64,000 bases of DNA from Longispora albida DSM 44784 (lineage in GTDB: Bacteria; Actinomycetota; Actinomycetes; Mycobacteriales; Micromonosporaceae). Position 1 is the stretch's first letter; each line of letters opens with the position of its first letter. Below the pieces are notes generated by a model. The model had not been told where the DNA came from. It saw only the letters and a list, made by a program, of their open reading frames with translations, and searched no databases. Shown here piece after piece: positions 26,019 to 36,800 of this stretch. The translations under genes were made by a program, and so were the position numbers. The DNA lies in assembly GCF_000379825.1 (NCBI RefSeq), contig NZ_KB903838.1, positions 187,046 through 251,045 of the forward strand, read 5' to 3'.

Positions 26019-26360
26019 TTATTTATCGGTCTTACTGCTATCCCGGGACTCGAAGAATTCCTCAATCAGGAGGAATAGCAGGCTTACCGCCTCTTCGTCT
26101 TGCTCGGCGGTCATGTGCTTGACGTTCGGCAGTGCGCCGTCGTCATGAATCTCGCATAAGACGAGCCATGGCCAGTAAAGTTCCGGCCGCCCCTTTCCCC
26201 TCAGCAGCAGCCAGGTGTGGAACTCTTTTAAAACGGGCTTCCCTGAAGCCAGGTCGTACCCTACGAGGAATGAACAGGTTCCATCGTAGGTCCTAGTTGG
26301 AACGTATATCCCATGATGCCGTTTGAGCTTGGGTATGAATTCTCGAAGCGGCACGCTCAT
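26019..26360 (-). CDS. Probable immunity protein of the RHS toxin
   Basis: A 113-residue soluble protein, beginning MSVPLREFIPKLKRHHGIYV. Its ATG is 2 bases after the TGA of the toxin frame, so it is translated by coupling. Codon use is less GC-biased than the surroundings (many AA/TT-containing codons), as is common for exchanged toxin tips and their immunity genes. It has no signal peptide, consistent with cytoplasmic neutralisation of the toxin. No named immunity family is recognised; assignment rests on position, size and composition. Confidence 0.7.
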   Translation of the reverse strand: MSVPLREFIPKLKRHHGIYVPTRTYDGTCSFLVGYDLASGKPVLKEFHTWLLLRGKGRPELYWPWLVLCEIHDDGALPNVKHMTAEQDEEAVSLLFLLIEEFFESRDSSKTDK

Positions 26361-26362
26361 GT

Positions 26363-28106
26363 TCAGAATCCAAACTCCATGTCTTCCCAGTAATCAAAAC
26401 GTTTCTTGTAGTCGCTGATCTTGATCCCCTCAGTATGCCACTGATCATAGACCTTCCCGCCTCTGACTACGACAGTGTGATGAAACCACGGCTCGTCAAG
26501 TACTGGCGTCCCCGGCCCCTTGGGCCTATAGGGGCCCATGGGCAGGTTCTGGCCACCAGGGCCGTGGAAAGTCTGGATTTCGCCACCATTCTTGCTGGCG
26601 AACTTAGCGGCCCACTCGTCGCATCCGGCATTGTGTACCAGGACGGGCGTACTGCCTGCCAGCACATAGTAGGTGTGGAGTTCGCTGACTGTGAGGTTGT
26701 GCATCCATCGCCCGCCGGTGAAGTTCGCGGTCTGGGTCACCGTGACCTCACCGTTTCCGGCTGTGAGCAGGCGGTCTCCGGGTTTGAGGCTTCCCGCGCC
26801 GGTCCATGATCCGGTGGTCGCGTTCCAGAACGGGTGTTCCTGGGTGGTGGCGATGAGCGGTTCGCTGCCGTGCTCACCGTGGATGGTGAGGTCGGTGAGG
26901 TCGCTGTCGAGGTTGAGGTGGAGCTGGGTGACTTCGCGGGCTGCGGTCTCACCGGTTTCGGGGTCGGTGGCCAGGACCTTGTCGCCGACAGCGATGGCGG
27001 CGATTGGTTTGACGCTGCCGTCGGCCATGAGGATCAGCGTGTCGGGGGCGAAGCTGTCACGGCAGCCGCATGACTGGCTGCATGGCCCGCTCTTGAGTTT
27101 CATGGTTTTCACGGATTTGGGTTTCGCTCCGCAGAACCGGGTGCTGGTGCCGGTGCAGGGGGTGATGCCGCCGGCGAGTGCGGCTGCGGCGACGTCCCAC
27201 CAGCTTCCGCTGCCTTCGGTCTTCTGTTTGCGGAGTTCGTCGTGTGCGTCTCGCATGCTGGCGCCGAGTTCCTGGGAGCAGCCTGTGTCGCCGGTGATGC
27301 ATACCTGGTAGAGGATGGTCAGGATGTGCAGCGGGTCCATTTCGGCCAGGTTGAGGCCGTTGGCTTGGATGTGCTCGTCGAACTGGCGGGCGAGCTGGTA
27401 GACGCGGGTTTTGCCGAAGGCGAATCCGACGCCGTTGATGTAGAAGGTGGTGTCGGGTTCTTCGGGTGTGGGCGGGTCGAATGTCAGCTCGGTGCCGCCG
27501 CCGTAGAAGATGGGCAGGGGCGCGGGTGGTGTGGGGGCCGGTGGCATGTATGGGGGTGTCCAGCCACCACCGGAGCCGCCGCCTTCGGGGTTGCGGACGA
27601 GGCCGGAGGGGTCGGAGCTGGTGACCGGGGCGTTGCCGCCGTAGGCATAGCCGTGCCAGGACTGGGGGTCCCGGACGTCGAACACCGGGTCTGGTGAGAG
27701 GAAGCGCCCAGTGGCCGGGTTGTACTGTCGTGCTCCGATGTGGACATATCCAGTGTCGGGGTCGTTGACGCCGTCGACGAATCCGCGCTGGGAAGGCCAG
27801 TTCGGGATGGTGCCGCGCACGCTGCCGTAGGGATCGGTGCGCTTGCGGGTGACCGCGAGGGTCGCGGCGTCGATAGCTGCCTGCCCGGTTCCGTGGTGGT
27901 CGGATGCCATCCAGGTCAGGCCGCCGGTGGTGGTGCGGACCGCGATGGTTCCCCCGGCGCTGTAGTAGCGGGTCGCGGTGGCACTGGAAGTGAGGGTGGC
28001 GGCGTGCAGTTCGGTGTTGCCGAGGTAGAGCGTGCGGCCGGTGGAGTCGGCGCGCATGATCCGGTTGCCGTCAGCGTCGTAGACATAGGCCGATGATGAG
28101 CCTGCC
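26363..28106 (-). CDS. RHS core end, PT-HINT domain and C-terminal toxin (downstream part of split gene)
   Basis: This frame continues the RHS protein after a frameshift near 28095-28106. In order: YD repeats (SSSAYVYDADGNRIMRAD), the RHS core end TGYVHIGARQYNPATGRFLS PDP, a Pro-rich linker, a helical segment, then a polymorphic-toxin HINT protease (about 26640-27060; CRDSFAPDTLILMADG to TPVLVHNAGC) that should release the tip. The tip (about 85 residues) starts at AGCDEWAAKFASKNGG and has FHHTVVVRGGKVYD: Cys, His and Asp placed as in papain-fold toxins (Tox-PL type), which would act as a peptidase or deamidase on a host protein. The toxin fold is inferred from these residues. No start codon of its own is credible. 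Confidence 0.75.
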
Positions 28107-31100
28107 ATCGCTGATGGAGGTGATCTTGCCGGATTCGTTCCAGGTGAACGTCTTGGCGTTGTGGGTGAGGGTGTTGCCGGCTGCGTCGTAGGTGAACTGG
28201 TCGGTCGTGGCCGCCGCACCCGCCCCGGTCTTGGTGTCGATCTTTGTCAGGGTGTGAGGTTTCGCGGCGAGTGCGGCTGGGGTGGTGTAAGTGCGGACGG
28301 TGTCACCGCTGGAGTTGTGTTTCGTCTCGGTTTTGCGGCTTCCGGCCTTGTCGAAGGTGTAGGACGTCCAGTACGGCTCAGTGCCGCCGATGATGCCCTG
28401 GGACGGCACTGCCTGGCAGAAGGCCGCGCCGGTAGTCCACGCTTCGGTCATGCGGCGCAGGCCGTCGTAGGCGAAGCACTGCGTGCCCACGATGCTGGCG
28501 TTGCGGGTTTCGCCGATCCCTGTGACGTTGCCTCCGGGGTCGTAGAAGTATTTCTCGTTGTACTCCTCGCTGAACCCGCCGCCCGGCTGCTCGACCGACA
28601 GGATGGACCGGTCAAGCCGCTGGATGGACTCGGCGCGGGCGGTGGTGAGCTTGACGCGTTTGGTGCCCGTTCCGAGGGTGCGCTGGTAGATACCGCCGTC
28701 GTGGTAGTAGGCGGTGGCCGAGACGTAGGTGTCCAGGCCCGTCATCGTGACAGCGTTCCCGGCGGTGTCGTAGCCATGGGTGATGGTTTCTGCCGCGAGG
28801 CCACCGGCAGCGGGCAGGGCGAGTGCCGCCAGCGAGCCGTCGACGTTGTAGGTGGCGCTGGTGGTGTAGGTACCGGCGAGTGTTCCCTGGGATGCGGGCA
28901 CCGTGACGGACGTTCCTTGTGGCCGGTAGGCGTTGTCGAATCCGATGGCCGCCACGGTCCAGGCGTCCGTGCCCTCGTAGCGGGTCGAGGACGTGAGCTG
29001 TCCCTTGGCGAGGGTGTCGTAGGTCCAGGAAGCGAGTTTGGTTCCGGTGAGGCTGCCCTTGTGCATCGCGGTCCGGCGGCCCAGCACGTCATAGGCGTAG
29101 GCGACCTTCACGCCCCGCGCGTCCGTCGTGGTGAGGACCTGCCCGGCCGCGTCGTAGGCAGTGGCGGAACTGCCCGCGTCGGGGTCGGACTTGGCCGTGA
29201 CCCGGCCGAGCATGTCGTACGTGCTGGTCCAGGTATTGCCGTCCGCGTCCTTGACCGACGTCTGCCGGCCAAGGCGGTCATACCCGTAGGTGGAGTCCTG
29301 GAACGCGCCGGAAGGCTGGGAACCCAGGTACTGGCGCTGGGTCGTGGTCCTGCCCCGGGCGTCGGTGATGGTCGTTGTGGCGGTACCGCCAGCCGGAGGG
29401 GTGATCGTGATGCGGTCACCATCATGGGCGGTCAGCGTCTGCGCGATCTGGATGCCCCTGCTGCGCAGGGTGTCTGAGACTGGCCGGCTGAGAGAGTCGA
29501 ACGCGATCACATGCTGTACCGGGACATTGACGTCCGGGGTGCCGTACAGGGTGCCTGAAGGGGTGATGTCGGCCTTGTACGCGTTGGTCAGCCACACCCG
29601 CCCGGCCGCGTCGTAGGCCTGGTCGGTGATGGATGTCTTGCCGTCCTGGGTGACGGTCTGCGTCTGCCGTGCCCGCAGCCGCCCGTCGTAGATGGCATAG
29701 GACTGGATGAAGCCGTTAGGGCCGAGCTTCGTCGTCGTCACCGACGGCGCCGAGCTGCAGCTGTACGTACCGCCGCTGATGGTGCAGGAAGGCATGTTGT
29801 AGCTGTAGGAAGTGTTAGCGGGCTGGGCATCAGGGTTGCGGCTGGCCGTCCACACATGGGTAAGCCGGCCCAGCGGGTCATAGCGGACCGTGATCTTCTT
29901 GCCGTTGGCATCGATGATGGCCTGCGGCAGACCGGCCCGAGCGTCGACCGTGGTTGTGGTCTCGTGACCTGCGGGGTTTCTCACCTTGACACTGGTCGTC
30001 GGGACCCCGTCCTGCGGGCCGTAGGTGGTGGTGGACGTCCGGTTCAGTGCATCAGCAGCCGTCAGCACACGGCCATACGCGTCGTATGTGGTCGACGCCA
30101 TCTTCCACCACTCGACCGTGGCGGCTGGGCGGTGCAGCGCGTTGGTCTGCGTGACCAGCCCCTTCACCGGTGCCGCGCCGACGCTCGTGGCATGGTCGTA
30201 GAGCAACTGCGTGCCACTGAGGTAATCAGCATCAGCCAGGCTGGCAGCGCAGGTGGTAGTGAGCTCCTGCGACACGTAGCTGATCAGATGCCGGGCAGTG
30301 TCACGGGCATAGCTGGTCGTCGTGCATGTGTCATCAGTGCTGGTGTTGTCGTCGCCGAGGTCCTCGACCTTCGTGAGCAGGTTGTAGGAGTCATACGTGT
30401 TACGGGTGATCGTCTTACGCCATCCGCCGGTGGCGGCGATGTACGTGTCGGCATAGGTGGCGCTGGTGCGTACCTGATAACCCGAGTACCCGCCCCAGTA
30501 CGGCTGCCACGACGTGTTCACCCCCGTCGTGTCATACACCGCATGCGTCCGCGCCTGCGGAGTCGCACCCGAGTTGTCGTAGGCGTACTCCTCGCGGACC
30601 ACACCGGCGAGCCACTCGGAGTCCGTGAGCACGTTGCCCCACGAGTCGGTGAGGCTGACACTGCGCGCGCCATCGGTGCTGCCGAGACGGTCTGCGTGCA
30701 TGCCGCGGAAGTACCGCTTCGTGGAGTACTCGACCGAGCTGGCCGAGCCGTGCCAGGTGTGGACGGTGGTGTAGCCCTGCCACCGGCTCCACGACCGCTT
30801 GTTGTAGTCGAACTGGGTGTGGTTCTCATCGTGCCGCCACAACGCGGTGGAGCTGGATCCTGCGTTGCTGTAGTTGTAGGTCCACCACTCGTCGGGACCA
30901 CCACCTGTCAGGTCGACTTCCTTGACGGAGGCGACGACGTACTTGTGGAACCAGCCCCAGCCGGTGCCATTCGTGGTGTTCTTCGGATCAAGCGTGAAGT
31001 ACTGCGGGAAACACCGCCGGTCATTCTGATCCGCCGACGTCGGCAGCACCGTCGCCGAGCAGCCGACGCCAGAGGTGTCGTTGGCGTCGTAGGTGACGAT

Positions 31101-33101
31101 GGTCTGCGAGCCGGTGGACGGGGTGATGCGGAACAGCCGGTACTTGTTCATCGGCGGCACAGCCGCTGAGGTGTTGTAGTCCACCCGGTTCGGCTTGGCC
31201 TGCCCGTCGAAATACAGGACCGGTGAGTCGAGGCTGTTGCCGGAGTAGCCGCCGGTGTGCTCGACCGAGCCGAGCCACAGGGACGGTGCCGTGCCGTCGC
31301 CGGGGTCGGGGAACCAGTGCTTGAGCCGCCACTGATCGGCCTGCCGGTAGGAGGCCGAGGCGACGTCCCAGTACTGGGAGGTCACCGATGCCAGCCGGAC
31401 CGACGTCCAGAACGTGGGTGACTGGGTGTTCGGGCAGCCCGTGGAGTAGCAGAACAGGTCCCACGGGGTGTCGGGCCATCCCGCGCTGTTCCCGGAACAC
31501 GATGTCTCGAAGCACCGCTCGGCCGGGGCGAACAGCACCCGGTACGGAGCACCACCACCCTCGGTGCCCTGCCGGGTGCCGTACTCGATCCGCGACAGGT
31601 AGCCGTCGCGGTCGACCAGGTACGGGATGGTGTTGTTGTAGGCGCCGTACCAGTTCTGCTCGCGCTCGTAGAACATCGTCATCGAGTTGCCGCGTGCGTC
31701 GAGGACGTAGTCGAGGTTCCACCGCCAGGCGCGGCGGCAGTGGGAATTGGCGTAGGTGGCGCTGTAGCAGCGATGCGACGGATCAGTGGCCCACACCGGC
31801 GTCATCCACGCGGACTTGGTGACATCCCCCGTATCGACACCCCAACGGCCACCAAGCCCGAACCAGTACTGCGTGCCGTCGACCGTGGTGATCTTCCAGT
31901 GCTCGCCGTTGCCGCCTTCGCCGTTGGCGGCACCGTTGAGGCGCTCGACCTTCGAGCCATCGTCGTTGACCGGCTTGAACTGGCCGGTGCTCTGATCGAT
32001 GATGAGCTGCGTGGACTTGCCGCCGAGGTTCATGGTGACGTGGTCGGAGGCATAGCACAGGTCACCTGGGTTCGGCATGCCGGTGCATGAGGTGAACTGC
32101 CGCTCGACGAACCCCATTGTGAGGTCCCACCCTTCGCCGGCCCAGCTTGTCTGGCCGGAGGTGGCGAGGGTGCGTGAGTCTGTGGACTGGGCCGAGTACG
32201 ACAGGGCGACCTTCGGATCGAGGCCGCCTGCCGACTTCGGGACGCCCATCGGGACCGAGTAGGAGAAGTCTCCGGACTGGCTGCCCGCAGCCCACTCACC
32301 AGCCATCGTCAGCGGCGTGGCTGTGAACGAACCCGGCCCGGTCGTCGCCGCGTACGCACCCGACGGCGCGCCGGCGAACGACAAGAAACTCTGGTCTGCG
32401 TAGGCGGTCAGTGTGCTGGAAACACGCTTGCTGGCCCATGTGTTGGCCGAGTCGGGCAGCGGGGTCTGCGTCTGGCACTCCGGCCGCTCAGGCGTCGTGA
32501 GAGCACACCCCGGCAAGGCAACGATCCGCAGCCGCGACGCATAGTCTGAGCCCAGAGCCTGTGCGAAACCCGCGTAGTCCAGGCCCACGCCCACCGAGCC
32601 CGGCTTGGCGATCCCGTCGGCACGCTTGACTGTGAACAGCACACCCGGAATGCCGGCCTTCTTCGCCACGGCCCGGTCCGCGACGACGATCTTCACCCTC
32701 GAGGGTCCAGCCGCCGCAGCCTCCTTCGCGGAGCGGGGGTCGGCTGCCGGCAGAGTGGAGGATGTTTTCTTCGCCCGGACCGCGAACGGCGACGTACCAG
32801 CCCGCGACCAGCCGCCCGCATCGGAAGGCGCGGCCATCAGGCCCGCCCCTGTGGTCTGGGTGGCATCGGGAACGTCAGCCTCATACCCGCCCGGGATTGG
32901 CCAAGTCTCGGCTGGGGCCTGCCATGCGGGCATCGGGGCAGCCGGAAGCGTCTTCGGGGCCACCGGCGTTACCGGTGCGATCGCCTCGCTGAGTGACGGC
33001 GCGTCAGGCCCTGGCGCGGCCAGGACGGGTACGCCCGGTAACAGTGATAGAAAGACAGCCGCCCCGAAAATGGGCACGGCAAAGCCACGGCGCGTCAGCA
33101 C
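28071..33101 (-). CDS. Secreted RHS/YD-repeat polymorphic toxin, upstream part (frameshifted)
   Basis: About 1,676 residues before a stop caused by the frameshift. GTG 33101 is chosen because GGGGAGGG lies 7 bases upstream; a Sec signal peptide follows (to PVLAA near residue 29). Residues 30-260 are a variable N-terminal region. An SpvB/TcdB-like part begins at GDFSYSVPMGVPKSAGGLDP. Then come dozens of YD repeats such as TYDMLGRVTAKSDPDAG, building the cocoon that encloses the toxin. The frame runs into a stop after SISDGRLIIGLCLRR, while the homologous continuation SSSAYVYDADGNR lies in the +1 frame. As sequenced, shell and toxin are separated. The adjoining 1,779-residue secreted protein is divergent. 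Confidence 0.85.
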   Translation of the reverse strand: MLTRRGFAVPIFGAAVFLSLLPGVPVLAAPGPDAPSLSEAIAPVTPVAPKTLPAAPMPAWQAPAETWPIPGGYEADVPDATQTTGAGLMAAPSDAGGWSRAGTSPFAVRAKKTSSTLPAADPRSAKEAAAAGPSRVKIVVADRAVAKKAGIPGVLFTVKRADGIAKPGSVGVGLDYAGFAQALGSDYASRLRIVALPGCALTTPERPECQTQTPLPDSANTWASKRVSSTLTAYADQSFLSFAGAPSGAYAATTGPGSFTATPLTMAGEWAAGSQSGDFSYSVPMGVPKSAGGLDPKVALSYSAQSTDSRTLATSGQTSWAGEGWDLTMGFVERQFTSCTGMPNPGDLCYASDHVTMNLGGKSTQLIIDQSTGQFKPVNDDGSKVERLNGAANGEGGNGEHWKITTVDGTQYWFGLGGRWGVDTGDVTKSAWMTPVWATDPSHRCYSATYANSHCRRAWRWNLDYVLDARGNSMTMFYEREQNWYGAYNNTIPYLVDRDGYLSRIEYGTRQGTEGGGAPYRVLFAPAERCFETSCSGNSAGWPDTPWDLFCYSTGCPNTQSPTFWTSVRLASVTSQYWDVASASYRQADQWRLKHWFPDPGDGTAPSLWLGSVEHTGGYSGNSLDSPVLYFDGQAKPNRVDYNTSAAVPPMNKYRLFRITPSTGSQTIVTYDANDTSGVGCSATVLPTSADQNDRRCFPQYFTLDPKNTTNGTGWGWFHKYVVASVKEVDLTGGGPDEWWTYNYSNAGSSSTALWRHDENHTQFDYNKRSWSRWQGYTTVHTWHGSASSVEYSTKRYFRGMHADRLGSTDGARSVSLTDSWGNVLTDSEWLAGVVREEYAYDNSGATPQARTHAVYDTTGVNTSWQPYWGGYSGYQVRTSATYADTYIAATGGWRKTITRNTYDSYNLLTKVEDLGDDNTSTDDTCTTTSYARDTARHLISYVSQELTTTCAASLADADYLSGTQLLYDHATSVGAAPVKGLVTQTNALHRPAATVEWWKMASTTYDAYGRVLTAADALNRTSTTTYGPQDGVPTTSVKVRNPAGHETTTTVDARAGLPQAIIDANGKKITVRYDPLGRLTHVWTASRNPDAQPANTSYSYNMPSCTISGGTYSCSSAPSVTTTKLGPNGFIQSYAIYDGRLRARQTQTVTQDGKTSITDQAYDAAGRVWLTNAYKADITPSGTLYGTPDVNVPVQHVIAFDSLSRPVSDTLRSRGIQIAQTLTAHDGDRITITPPAGGTATTTITDARGRTTTQRQYLGSQPSGAFQDSTYGYDRLGRQTSVKDADGNTWTSTYDMLGRVTAKSDPDAGSSATAYDAAGQVLTTTDARGVKVAYAYDVLGRRTAMHKGSLTGTKLASWTYDTLAKGQLTSSTRYEGTDAWTVAAIGFDNAYRPQGTSVTVPASQGTLAGTYTTSATYNVDGSLAALALPAAGGLAAETITHGYDTAGNAVTMTGLDTYVSATAYYHDGGIYQRTLGTGTKRVKLTTARAESIQRLDRSILSVEQPGGGFSEEYNEKYFYDPGGNVTGIGETRNASIVGTQCFAYDGLRRMTEAWTTGAAFCQAVPSQGIIGGTEPYWTSYTFDKAGSRKTETKHNSSGDTVRTYTTPAALAAKPHTLTKIDTKTGAGAAATTDQFTYDAAGNTLTHNAKTFTWNESGKITSISDGRLIIGLCLRR

Positions 33102-33448
33102 CAAGATCCCTCCCCGGATCCTCAATGGAGTGTGTAGCAGCGGGGAACTTTACGGTCCGCTCACAGCCGCCGCAATCAATACTTTCCGTTATCAATCTTC
33201 GCGCGTGTGGCCACGCTGGAGGTCACGCTGCGCGACGCCCGCAGCGGGCGAAGGTGCCCCGGCCTACGGAATCCAGCCGATCGCGCGGGCGGTCCCATAA
33301 TTGAGCAGCGCCACGCTGAACGCGAGGGTCAGCACGACACCGCGACCAGGCCACGCGTCTCCCGGATCATGCTCACCCCCGTCGCCACAGTGACTGCCCA
33401 CCATGCCACACCCGCGCGGCCGGCTCGACCACGACTCCTCAGTCCATT
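33102..33448. other. Intergenic region between divergent giant secreted-protein genes
   Basis: 347 bases with a locally more AT-rich stretch (about 33170-33205, upstream of the RHS gene) that probably holds the RHS promoter. I see no clear palindrome, RNA gene or conserved ORF. Confidence 0.4.
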
Positions 33449-33781
33449 GTGGTCGTTGCTGATGCCGGCAGTGAGCCGTGTCGGGTGATCACCGCGATCG
33501 GGAAGCTGAGGTCCGCGCTCGACGAGCAGCTCGGCCGGGTGAAGGGCCGGCTCGACGAGGCGATCCGCGTCCTCGGCGAACCGGTACCGAAGCTCGTGCC
33601 GGTCACCCCGGCCCTGCTCCGGCAGCCGGTCGACAGCAGCTCCTTCGGCCTGCCACCCGGCTGGGTTCCCGGCACGGTCGCGGGCAAGTTCCCCACCGGG
33701 CCGCTCAACCTGCCAGGCGAACCCGGCGACGTCACGCCACCGCGCGCGAGACCAGGGCACAGCCACCGTGGCGGCGCTTGA
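33449..33781 (+). CDS. Hypothetical protein (110 aa), doubtful
   Basis: A frame with good GC third-position bias: an N-terminal amphipathic helix (KLRSALDEQLGRVKGRLDEA) and a Pro/Gly-rich C-terminal half. It begins at GTG with no ribosome site or leaderless hexamer and lies 116 bases before the next large gene. It could be a genuine small protein or the remnant of a larger one. No family recognised. Confidence 0.35.
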   Translation: MVVADAGSEPCRVITAIGKLRSALDEQLGRVKGRLDEAIRVLGEPVPKLVPVTPALLRQPVDSSSFGLPPGWVPGTVAGKFPTGPLNLPGEPGDVTPPRARPGHSHRGGA

Positions 33782-33897
33782 GACGGCCTTACTCCAGCGA
33801 GGGAAAGGAGGGCAAGAAATGGGCAAGCGGCCTGCCTGACGATGCCTCGGCGCTGCGGCCGATCCGGCCGCCAGCGGGCTCGATGGAGAGGCGACCG

Positions 33898-36800
33898 ATG
33901 TCTTCTGCTGTGCACGCACCCCGCCGTGGTGCGCTGTTACCGCGCATACTCGCTGTCGCGCTGGGGGTGGTCTCCCTTCCGGCGATGGCACTCCCCGCGT
34001 CAGCTCAGGACAAGCCGCCGTGCGGGGACGGCGTCAGCACTCCGGCCGCGGCTGCGAGCCTGGCCAGGGCGTGTGGCGGCCAGGTAGAGGTGCTGGACCA
34101 GCGTTCGGAGACCAGCCAGGTCTTCGCGCTGCCCAACGGCACCTTCACAGCCTCCATGCACGCCCGCCCGGTCCGGGCCAAGCTGCCGGACGGGCGCTGG
34201 GCGGCGGTGGACACCAAGCTCCAGGCCACTGGCGGCCGGATCGCCCCGGCTGTCAGCCCCGCCGGTGTCGTGTTCTCCGCCGGGGGTACCGGGCCGGCTG
34301 TCGTGCTGACCACGCAGGGCAAGCGCGTCGAGCTGACCTGGCCGGAAGCGCTGCCGGTACCTTCACTGTCCGGTGACACCGCCACGTACCCCGAGGTCAT
34401 GCCGGGCGTGGACCTCGCGCTGCGTGCCACCCTGACCGGGTTCAGCCACGTCCTCGTGGTGAAGAACGTCCAGGCCGCCGCCAGCCCGAAGCTGGCCGGG
34501 CTGAGGTTCGGGCTCATGGGCGGGCCGGGCGTCACCATCCAGCAGGGCTCCGAGGGCAGGCTGTCGGCGACGGGCGCGGACGGCAAGGTGCTCGCCACGT
34601 CGGGTACGGCATCGATGTGGGACTCCGCTGGCGAAGCCGAGCCGGGGAAGCGCAGGCCGGCTGCTGCCGCGCACGCCGAGCCAGCCAGCGCCGCCGCGCC
34701 GGGCGAGCGCTCTGCGCGCAGCGGCGTGGCCATGCGGATGGAGCAGGGACAGCTCGTCCTCGCCCCGGACGCGAACTGGCTGAAGGACGGCAAGCGGGCC
34801 TTCCCGATCTACCTCGACCCGGAGTGGCACAGCACCGGGCCGTCCCGCTGGGCATACGCCAACCACAACAACTGGGACAACAGCGATGGCCGGGCCTGGG
34901 TCGGCCGGGACTACACCCACGGGAACCTGCTGCGGTCCTACTTCGAGTTCCCGATCGGCGCGGTCGCTGGCAGCAACATCCTGTCGGCCACGTTCAACGC
35001 GAGCCTGTCCCATTCGGCCTCCTGCACCGCGACCCCGGTCAGCCTCTGGCGGGCGCGGGGCATCACGAGCACGCCGCGCAGCAACTGGGGCATTCCGCTC
35101 GACGTGTTCCTGCAGGCCAAGTCGGGCAACGCGAACAAGGACGCGTGCCCGCAGCCGGACATGCCGATGGCCTTCGACGTGCGCGGCGACATGCAGGCTG
35201 TGGCCAACGAGAACTGGTCGTCCTACACGCTCGCGCTCAGCGCGGCCGACGCCAGCGGGGCCAACGAGTGGGCCACCGACCGGTGGAAGAAGTTCCACGC
35301 CAACCCGGTCCTGTCGGTGAACTTCAACCGCGCTCCGGTCGCCTACGAGCCGAGCAGCGTGCCCGAGACGCCCTGCCTGACCGGCAGCGGCCGGCCCATG
35401 CTCGGCGGCAGCTCGTCCAGCCCGATCCCGGAGGTCCGGCTCAAGGCCCGGGTCCGGGACAACGCCGACAACTCCTCGGCGACGTTCGAGCTGTACTACA
35501 CGAACGGCAACCTGATCCAGTCCGTGAACGACGGCAGGTACCTGGCGGCGGGCTCCGAGCACCAGTGGACGATCCCTTCCGGTGTCCTGCAGGACGGCAA
35601 GACCTACTCCTGGCGGGTCCAGGGCCACGACGGCACGACCGCCGGCGGCTACACGCAGTGGTGCGAGTTCACGGTCAACACGTCGGCCCCCAAGCCCCCG
35701 AACGTGACCTCCACCGAGCTGAAGCTCACGACGGACATTCCTATGGGGACGGTGACGGCCAAGGTCGGCGCCCCGGCCGCCGTGCACGTCGCGCCGAACG
35801 GTGACACCGACATCGCCTACTACAAGTACTCCGTGGCAGCCGGGGCGGCACCGGCCTCCGCCGACAACCGGGTGACGGCGGCGCCGGACGGGCGCGCGGT
35901 GCTGCCCGTCGTGCCGGTCTCCGCGGATGGGGGCCGGTTCAACTACCTGCGGGTGGAGACCTACGACACGGCTGGCAACAACTCGTCGGCCGTGTACAAG
36001 TTCAAGGCCAACCCTGGCAACGGGCTGACCACACGGGGCGACGCGACCGGCGACGGCATCGCCGACCTCACCACGATCGGTGACATCGGCGGCGGCAAGT
36101 CGGCCATCTGGCAGTTCTCCAGTACCGCCGGGCAGACCGTCGCCTCGGCTGTCCTCGAGAACTCCACCGGTGCCAGCGGCGGCAAGCTGATGGCGCGCGG
36201 CGACTTCGACCAGGACGGCAAGTCCGACGTGGCGCAGCTCGTGACCAAGGGGACCGGCATCGCGCTGAACCTCCTGCGGTCCACGGACACCGGGACCTCC
36301 GAGATCGAGGTCTGGTCGAAGACCGACTGGACCCTGCCCAGCGTGCAGCTCGTGGCGGGCAACTTCGACGGCGATCTCACCCTTCGTGACGACCTGGCCA
36401 TCCTGCTGCGCAAGTCGGCACAGGACTGGGAGATCCATGTTCTCGCCGCCGACGGAGCCCTGGGATCACCGCACTTCGCGGCCCCGGTGTTGTGGGGCAC
36501 CAGCGCGACGCTCAACTTCGCAGGCCTCCAGACCGGGGCTGGCGACGTGGACGGGGACCGCAAGGCCGACCTGATCGGACTGTCGGACGCCGGTAACTGC
36601 AACTCGGCGCTGCACGTCTGGACCTCCACCGGCGTGGCGTTCCAGGCGCCGGCGATCAGCTGGCACAGCGGCTCGATCCCCGCCCAGGCCCGAACCTGGT
36701 GCTGGGGCAACACCAAGGCGGCCTTCGGCGACTTCAACGCCGACAAGAAGATCGACTTCGCCGTCGCGTACAACCACCCGAACTGCCAGACCGCGCTCAG

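Noticed and set aside
33838-33897. Mini-ORF MGKRPA with strong SD upstream of the LamG gene
   Set aside because: Only six codons; the AGGAGG may just be chance in a purine-rich stretch, and the LamG gene has its own GAGAGG.
34363-36438. 691-codon minus-strand frame
   Set aside because: Antisense to the FG-GAP/LamG protein, with no domain or start signal.
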